Source: Emmonsiellopsis sp. PD_33 (Eukaryota; Ascomycota; Eurotiomycetes; Onygenales; Ajellomycetaceae). From it: 64,000 bases of DNA. The stretch spans positions 186,001-250,000 of the forward strand of contig JANTQF010000001.1 in assembly GCA_032988165.1 (NCBI GenBank), read 5' to 3'. Below are positions 58,359-64,000 of the stretch, one piece after another. The position numbers and the translations under genes were made by a program. How positions within the stretch are numbered: position 1 is the stretch's first letter; every line of letters begins with the position of its first letter. Below the pieces are notes generated by a model. It did not search any database and was not told the origin of the DNA. It was given only the letters and a program-made list of their open reading frames with translations.

Positions 58359-61062
58359 ATGTCAAACCACCAAAATCTGTGTGCCCTGGCCCTGAAGCCT
58401 ACTGACTCCCTTGCCTTGATCAAACATGGAAAGAGAAAGCTGTCAACCACCAAGGAGATTCAGGATTATATTAATACCCTTGACAGGCATGCAGCTCTGT
58501 GTTACCAGGTCCAGTGTGAAATTGCCAATCTGATCATGAGCAGGCATGAAGATAGGAAGGAGGAGGTGGCTGTATATTTTGAATGGATGAAGGAGGATAG
58601 GGCCTGGCAGGCAGTGATGTCTGAGGCTGACTTCTACCACCAGACAGAGGAAATCTATCATATGGCAGAGACAGTCAGGGTTTGCTGAAATCACACTTCA
58701 GAGGGATATAAAACTTGTGTGAAATACTAGAGGAAGGCCATTACTGATGAATTCTAGCTGATGTTGAAGAAGAATAAATGGTGCAGATGTGCAGCAACCC
58801 TTACAAGAAATTATGACTATCCATCTGCAGTGGGGAAAATCAACTAGGCAATGTGGATTCAGCTGTCTCAAAATCCTGAGAGGGGCAAAAAGCTTCACAA
58901 GGAACTGATGCTTTCAGACCTTGAAAATGCCTCCAGGCCAGATTTTGTTGGGCCCCCATTGAATATGGAAGCCATCCATGCTGCTGGGCTTTATGTTGGT
59001 CCTGGTGGAATTCTTACTGTAGATACCCCACTATCTCTCTCTGCATCTACTGACCCTCAACCTCCAATTCCTCTATCTCCACCCTCTTGAAATCTTCAGC
59101 CTCAGCCTCCTCCAGCTTCACTGTGTGATTCCCATATGACTGACCAAACACCTCTACCTTCTCCTTGCCCTCCTCAGAATAATTGCCACCATTCTGGATC
59201 AGTTCCAATATCCCCTTCTGCTTTCTTGCCTGGCACTTCTCAAAACCCTGGCCCTGATTTGCCTGCCCCTTGCCTACAACATGTCTCTGGCCAATCAGTT
59301 TCATCAATAGCTATCTCTCTGTCTAATGTCAGCCTCTCCCATTTCACTGGCCTTTTACCAGAAGAGATGGCAGAGCTTGAGAATCAAGGTGCCAACAAGG
59401 AGGATCCTGATGTTGCTGAAGCTGTTGAAAAGCATCAGGAGACTAGCTGTTGTGGATGCACATATCATCAGAATGTCAAGCCTGCCTTGAAAGCTCAGCT
59501 CAATGATGTGAAGGAGCTGAATGATAGCCAGCTTGTCAAGCTTCTGAATCAGCTTATAAAGCTATCATCTTCTTTTCCTTTATGCTACTACCATGCCATC
59601 AATCTTGGAGGGAAAATTGGTTTGCTGACTTGGGGTTTGAACCAGGCAGCTTTGACATTCAGGCTTAAGGCTGTCATTAATAGCTGCAGAAATCTTGGTC
59701 AGATCTGCACTGCTAATGGCACTTTTCATTATTTTCACAAAGAGTGCCACCCTGCCTGCCCAGAGGATCTTCTTCAGATATATCACATGAAGCATGCTGC
59801 CCTCCCTTCCATCACTCTGCTGAACTGGGCAAGCATGTTGAAGAACCTCAGCCTGGGAGGCATAAATGTGAACCTCATACTGAATGGCTGGGGTGCAGAT
59901 GGCTCTTTATCTCTTCTGATTTTCTCCTGGCTCTGAACAGAAACAGCTGGGGGAAGTGTGCCCACTGCATACAACACACTTGGAAAGATGGTAGCACATG
60001 AATGGGACATATACTCATTTCATCAGCAAAAGAATCAGAAGTCACTAAGGTGGCTCTGCATGATGCTCCATGGAATCATCCAGCAGATAATTTGTCAGGA
60101 TCTGGTTTACTATGCCTGGTATGTTGCTCTTCATCTGGATCACCAGATGTAGCTCATCTCCTACCTCTATTATGCCAAGTTTGCCAGAAAGGGGGATAGC
60201 ATATTTTTCTGACATATTGATGTTAACATTTGATGCCTTACTGAGGAAAACCATGGTATGAACATGATCCAAGGGTCTGTCAGCATGACAAATGAGGATT
60301 GTGCAAACTGCATGACTATGGTCCCTAGCATGCATTGCTGTGTCTCTGAGTGGAATTGCTGACTTTATGGAAGAGGGTTTCTGAATGGTAGAATTATTCA
60401 GGATGTCTCCCTGTAGATGCTCACTGATCAAGATTTGTGGGATTTCAAGACCAGCTGAAAGACTGTTCCTTGCAAGCAGGGAGATGTGTGGATCACCATG
60501 CCACACATTCCCTATAGGAGTATGGGCCTGGCTATGATTGAGTGGAGAATGATGCTTTCATAGTTCATTGGGATCCAGGAAGATAGTAAGTCTTTAGAAG
60601 TTCCAGAGAGTGGCATATGGAAACAGCTCTTGCAGATGAATCAAGATCTCATACATGGATCTTTAACACCCTCTGGCCTGCCTGTTCTGTATGGCAGCAT
60701 TCCTTATTACTTTCCTGCTGCTGTAGCTGTGATGGGTCTTGATGTGCTTTCTGAAGCTTTAGTTGGATGTTGGTGATAGGATGATCCTCTGGTCTGAAGA
60801 GAGCAGCAGATTCTTTTTAACCTGATGCCTGATTAGCCAGTCAAGGATTACATTCTAGCCTGATGTAAGAGAGCTGTGGGGGCTGTGGTTCATGCCTTCA
60901 CAACTGTGATAGATGCTGAGAAACAGCTGTTTAGCTAATAGAGTTTCTTTTACTGCTACTATAATAACATTCCTCTTGATTCTATTATTAGTGACTGTGT
61001 AGCTGCAGAAGGAGATGCCATCAGAATCCCAGTCTATAGTTGTGAGAAGACAGATGTCAGCT
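58359..61062 (+). pseudogene. Third ORF of Gypsy element 2, possible Fe(II)/2OG dioxygenase-like domain
   Basis: One frame from MSNHQNLCALALKPTDSLAL to about 61062 (about 900 codons) with stops mainly TGA/TAG; stop-free runs at 58359-58685 and 59136-59933. The N-terminus is Glu/Lys/His-rich and probably helical, followed by a Pro/Ser-rich linker (59010-59300). The C-terminal half has MKHAALPSITLLNWASMLK (about 59787), FARKGDSIFF then HID (His at 60213-60215, Asp at 60219-60221), and about 95 codons later GDVWITMPHIP (His at 60504-60506). HxD ... GD....H is the metal-site layout of Fe(II)/2-oxoglutarate dioxygenases, a class including fungal TET/JBP proteins linked to transposons. The motif is seen; the assignment is inference and could be chance. 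Confidence 0.5.
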
Positions 61063-62450
61063 AGTTGATCCAGCCAATTATAATTTCCTGTCTCAGGGCT
61101 AGGAAATGTTTCAGCCAATCAGAGCCCACTATTCTGCCACAGTTGCTACTCTTGCTGTTACTAGTGCATGTTTGTTTTTCTCACCACATCATTCAGTCTC
61201 TTTTCCTTCATAGTTTCTGTGCTCTCTGCCCTGCCCTCTTCATGCTGTGTTTCCTCCATGTCTTCCTTAGTTTCTTTTGTTTTCTATGCTTAGTCTGCTG
61301 CTGCTCTGTGTTGATTTTTCTTGCTGTGTCTGTTTTCCTTCCTATGCTTGCTTGCCTGTATATATCTTGCCCTGCATCTTCTGCTGCTGATTTTGCCTGT
61401 CATATTTTCTTTCCCTTCACTCTCTATTTTTCCTTGTATCCCTTTCATCTTCATTCTCCACACTGCTTGCCTCAATCTTCATTCACCACCTATTACTGGC
61501 TATCCTGCTTTCCTTGCAGTGGGACTGTGGATCTTATCATGTATAAGATCATTAGCATAAAGCCATGCACTCACAGGCTGCCCTGCTTACATAGGGCATG
61601 CTCTTTCTTTATTGCCAACCTGCCCATTCATTTCTCTGGGCCTCACTTCTGCCTAGCAGTTTACACATTCTAGGCTGTGCTCTGCTCTTCTTATCTAAAA
61701 CCTCTCACTGATTCTGTTCCAGCTTCAGTCTCCATCTTGGGCCATCAGGGCTGCCACCTCACAAATCCATGATTCAAGCTGTTGATGAATTGTGCTGTCT
61801 GAGTCTCTACCCAAAATTGAAGCTGACTGCATTGGCTGCATTTACTGCAGCCCAGGAAGAATCAGCTTTAAATTGTGCCTTCCTGCCCTCCAACAACTGT
61901 CTCCATCCTTGGTTGAAGCTGGTTACTCAGAACCCTCAGCAATGTTGCTATTGAATGATGAAATGGCCCCAGGCTGCTGCCATAAATGTATGACTGTCAA
62001 ATCAGGTAGCTTAGGGGTGTTTCATCTCAGAGGAACACACCATTTGCAGCTGTGGCTGGCCACAAAAATCCTAGACATCAAAACAGAAGGAGAATGAAAG
62101 CATTCTCCAGCACACTGGGGAATTCCAGTGTGTAAATGGCAGGCTCTGTCTGGCACCCACACCAATACAGTGGTGCTCCTCACCCTGCCAACAATTAATA
62201 TCTGAAACTAGGATTAGACATATTGACTCTTACAGGGGAATTCATTCAATGTGGGATGCCCTTTCACCTCACTAGCAGTCAACACAGAACTGAGATTGAA
62301 CATATTGTCCCACTCTCACTGCTTAGGGCTATTTAATCCCTCATTCTGTTCCTGTTTCTTCCACACATTCCTTTTTGAGATAGTGTATTCAGGGCCACTG
62401 CCCTCACTGCAAAATCAAGCCATTCTTTTATTCACTGGGTCAGTGAATCA
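61063..62450 (+). other. Gypsy element 2 3' untranslated region
   Basis: T/C-rich DNA with a copy of the 55-bp AGCCAAT repeat at its start (61070-61123). Open frames here (for example 61065-61673) are Leu/Phe/Cys-rich readings of pyrimidine-rich DNA and are not credible genes. Confidence 0.5.
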
Positions 62451-62465
62451 GGGGGAGGGGAGATA
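62451..62465 (+). promoter_or_regulatory. Polypurine tract of Gypsy element 2
   Basis: GGGGGAGGGGAGATA ends exactly at the 3' LTR start. Confidence 0.85.
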
Positions 62466-62782
62466 TGTGGTGGGGATCTGCTGTCAGGTCAGATCAATTT
62501 TTTGCCAAGGCTTTTGCTGCTGAGTGCAGCCATGAAGATAGATATTTTCCTTTCATTATGAGACTTCATCTGTTTGTTTGTGGATTTCTCATGCATGTAT
62601 ATGCTTCTTTGAGATAGATCTTTCATTTCTTTTGTGTGTTGCCTTATCATTCTATTACTGTGTTGTTTTGTACTATAGATTGCCAATACATTCCTCTACT
62701 TCAACATTGATATTGATTCTTTCTTGTGTTTGCTGCTGCCCTGTTCAGTGCTGCCTGATGTGCACACTCCATCCCTGCTTCA
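62466..62782 (+). repeat. Gypsy element 2, 3' LTR (317 bp)
   Basis: Same ends and same length as the 5' LTR, followed by the CTAG target copy. Confidence 0.92.
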
Positions 62783-63393
62783 CTAGAATATCATTTAAAT
62801 TGAGATGAAGTCTCAAGTGAGTATATGAGAATCTATGCTAGAATATTTCAGGTAATTCTTGTCTCTCTAGTTTAGCATTCATTAAGTTGTAGTTGTTGTG
62901 CTAGAATACTGTAATTTCAATGATTTAAATTAAGTATTTACTGACTCTTATAAATTCACAGATCACTAAAAACTTCATTATACAAATTAGGTTGCCTGAG
63001 GTGAAATTACTTATTATCTATACTATAAATCATGAAGTTAATAATAATAGATAGGAGAGTATAGGCAGATAACATACTAAGTGCAATATACTGAGCTACC
63101 TTCTGTTCTAATCTAAGAGATTTAAATCATTATTAAAATATTAATTAGTGTAGCTTTCAGCTCTCACATTTAGTTCATATAGTAACATAATCCTTTCAAC
63201 CCTTACTGACAAGCTTCATATAGCTAATATTAACTATTATGAGCTCCTCAAGCACCTTATTTATTAACTCTGAGAGTAAAGATTGAAAGGGATCATTACA
63301 TTTTATCAGTACTCTAAGTGAGCTTGAATGATATGTCTGACTGATATTTATAGCCTCAGACAGGATAAGATATTTAATGGCAAGATTTATCAT
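62783..63393 (-). pseudogene. F-box family protein, copy 8, N-terminal half
   Basis: The open stretch 63393-63196 contains LSELINKVLEELIIVNISYM then KLVS, which matches the F-box-like segment of copy 3 (ILQHILSAKVCYMKLVS). The frame then breaks before the Gypsy 3' LTR. No middle or C-terminal blocks follow on this side; they lie at 51017-50160 across the insertion. Confidence 0.5.
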
Positions 63394-63940
63394 GACTTGA
63401 TTAAGTAAAAGTTGAGAAAAAGAAGTTAAACATTCTAGAAAATAATAATTAGCTTAATATTATATGCCCCATTCAGATTCTACTACATGCATAAGATAAT
63501 AAGAGCCCTGGGTGAATTTATATTAGATGTAAGAAATGTTCAGAAGTTAACATGCATCATAAGGAAAAAAGTAAGGCACATAAGTGATATAGATTTAATG
63601 ACTGTAAGAATTGATGTGATTTTATATTAACATCAGCATAATTAACTATACATAAGGACAGAAAAGCTTGCAAGAGAGATGAAGACTTAATGAATAAAGC
63701 TAGATAATCTTACATATAAGTAATGTGATGGAGGATACTAACTGTAATGATTTAAGAATAAATTTTAAGGTGAGAAGCTGTTAGAGATAAGGAGTGGAAC
63801 TCAACTATAATGATGTAAAGTAAGAAAAAAGTAAGATTAATTTATATAGTTTGCTTTTTTAACACATTTAATATAATAACACCAGAATTTACAATTATCT
63901 GTGAGTATGGCAGGAGTTTGCTGTGTTCAGGGAAAAAGAA
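63394..63940. other. AT-rich spacer
   Basis: No coding or RNA feature recognised. Confidence 0.35.
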
Positions 63941-64000
63941 ATTCAGAACTGAAAGAAGTTCAGAACTGAAAGAGATTCAGAACTGAAAGAGATTTAGAAT
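63941..64000. repeat. 17-bp tandem repeat at the window edge
   Basis: ATTCAGAACTGAAAGAG repeats at 63941, 63958, 63975 and 63992 (partial), running off the window. Confidence 0.85.

Larger units (their letters stand above)
51014..62786 (+). mobile_element. Complete Ty3/Gypsy element with an extra ORF, decayed
   Basis: 317-bp LTRs (51018-51334 and 62466-62782) starting TGTGGTGGGG and ending TGCTTCA, flanked by CTAG (51014-51017 and 62783-62786). A primer-binding-like TGGTGTGCACAATC begins at 51336, and a polypurine tract GGGGGAGGGGAGATA ends at 62465. The element of 11,765 bp encodes gag-protease, RT-RNase H, integrase, and a long third ORF. It is less AT-rich than the surroundings and its frames are readable with mainly TGA/TAG stops, so it is probably younger than the F-box array. 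Confidence 0.92.

Noticed and set aside
59047..59307. Minus-strand open frame rich in Gly/Glu/Lys
   Set aside because: It is the reverse reading of the Pro/Ser-rich linker of the third ORF, which has the better coding evidence.
61065..61673. 202-codon open frame in the 3' part of Gypsy element 2
   Set aside because: Composed of Leu, Phe, Cys and Ser from pyrimidine-rich DNA and has no family resemblance. It lies in the untranslated region and overlaps the 55-bp repeat.

Overview
The window looks like a gene-poor, repeat-dominated part of a filamentous fungal genome, most likely an Agaricomycete-type basidiomycete. The evidence is short GT..TACTAAC..CAG introns, a Plavaka-type (CMC superfamily) transposase, an agaricomycete-style Ty3/Gypsy lineage, Copia elements and a local F-box gene family. 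I see no rRNA, no tRNA I can support, no CRISPR and no intact housekeeping gene. Almost every coding stretch is a pseudogene with in-frame stops. By eye the whole 64 kb is nearly free of CpG: I found one, at 51055-51056. TpG and CpA are common, so CpG deamination of methylated repeats, or a RIP-like process, has shaped the region.

Layout. 1-3300: 3' part of a decayed Ty1/Copia element (+). 3640-4860: first member of an F-box family (-). 5410-19807: a block of five decayed minus-strand genes (19535, 17470, 13618, 8869 and 7557 as starts), including a Plavaka transposase and a SNF2-family helicase. A palindromic motif (CTCAGCTTAAGCTGAG and variants) lies 60-265 bp upstream of every start and at several gene ends. 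It was not found elsewhere in the window. This block is the best candidate for an undescribed system, perhaps a large cargo-carrying Plavaka-type element or a co-regulated cluster.

21240-33000: a very AT-rich array of five F-box gene copies (-), interrupted by Copia LTR debris near 25.5-26.2 kb and sharing a roughly 25-bp upstream motif. 33600-34240: a degenerate coiled-coil-like gene (-). 34752-44918: a complete, decayed chromodomain Ty3/Gypsy element (-) with 172-bp LTRs, a GCATG target duplication and an extra ORF after pol. 45240-46520: another F-box copy. 47388-49830: Copia-like remnants.

51018-62782: a second complete Ty3/Gypsy element (+) with 317-bp LTRs and a CTAG target duplication. 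It appears to have split an F-box gene whose C-terminal half lies at 50160-51017 and N-terminal half at 62783-63393. After pol it carries a long extra ORF (58359-61062) with an HxD...H arrangement reminiscent of Fe(II)/2-oxoglutarate dioxygenases.

All coordinates of decayed genes are approximate at exon level. Family assignments rest on motifs read from translation, not on database searches.
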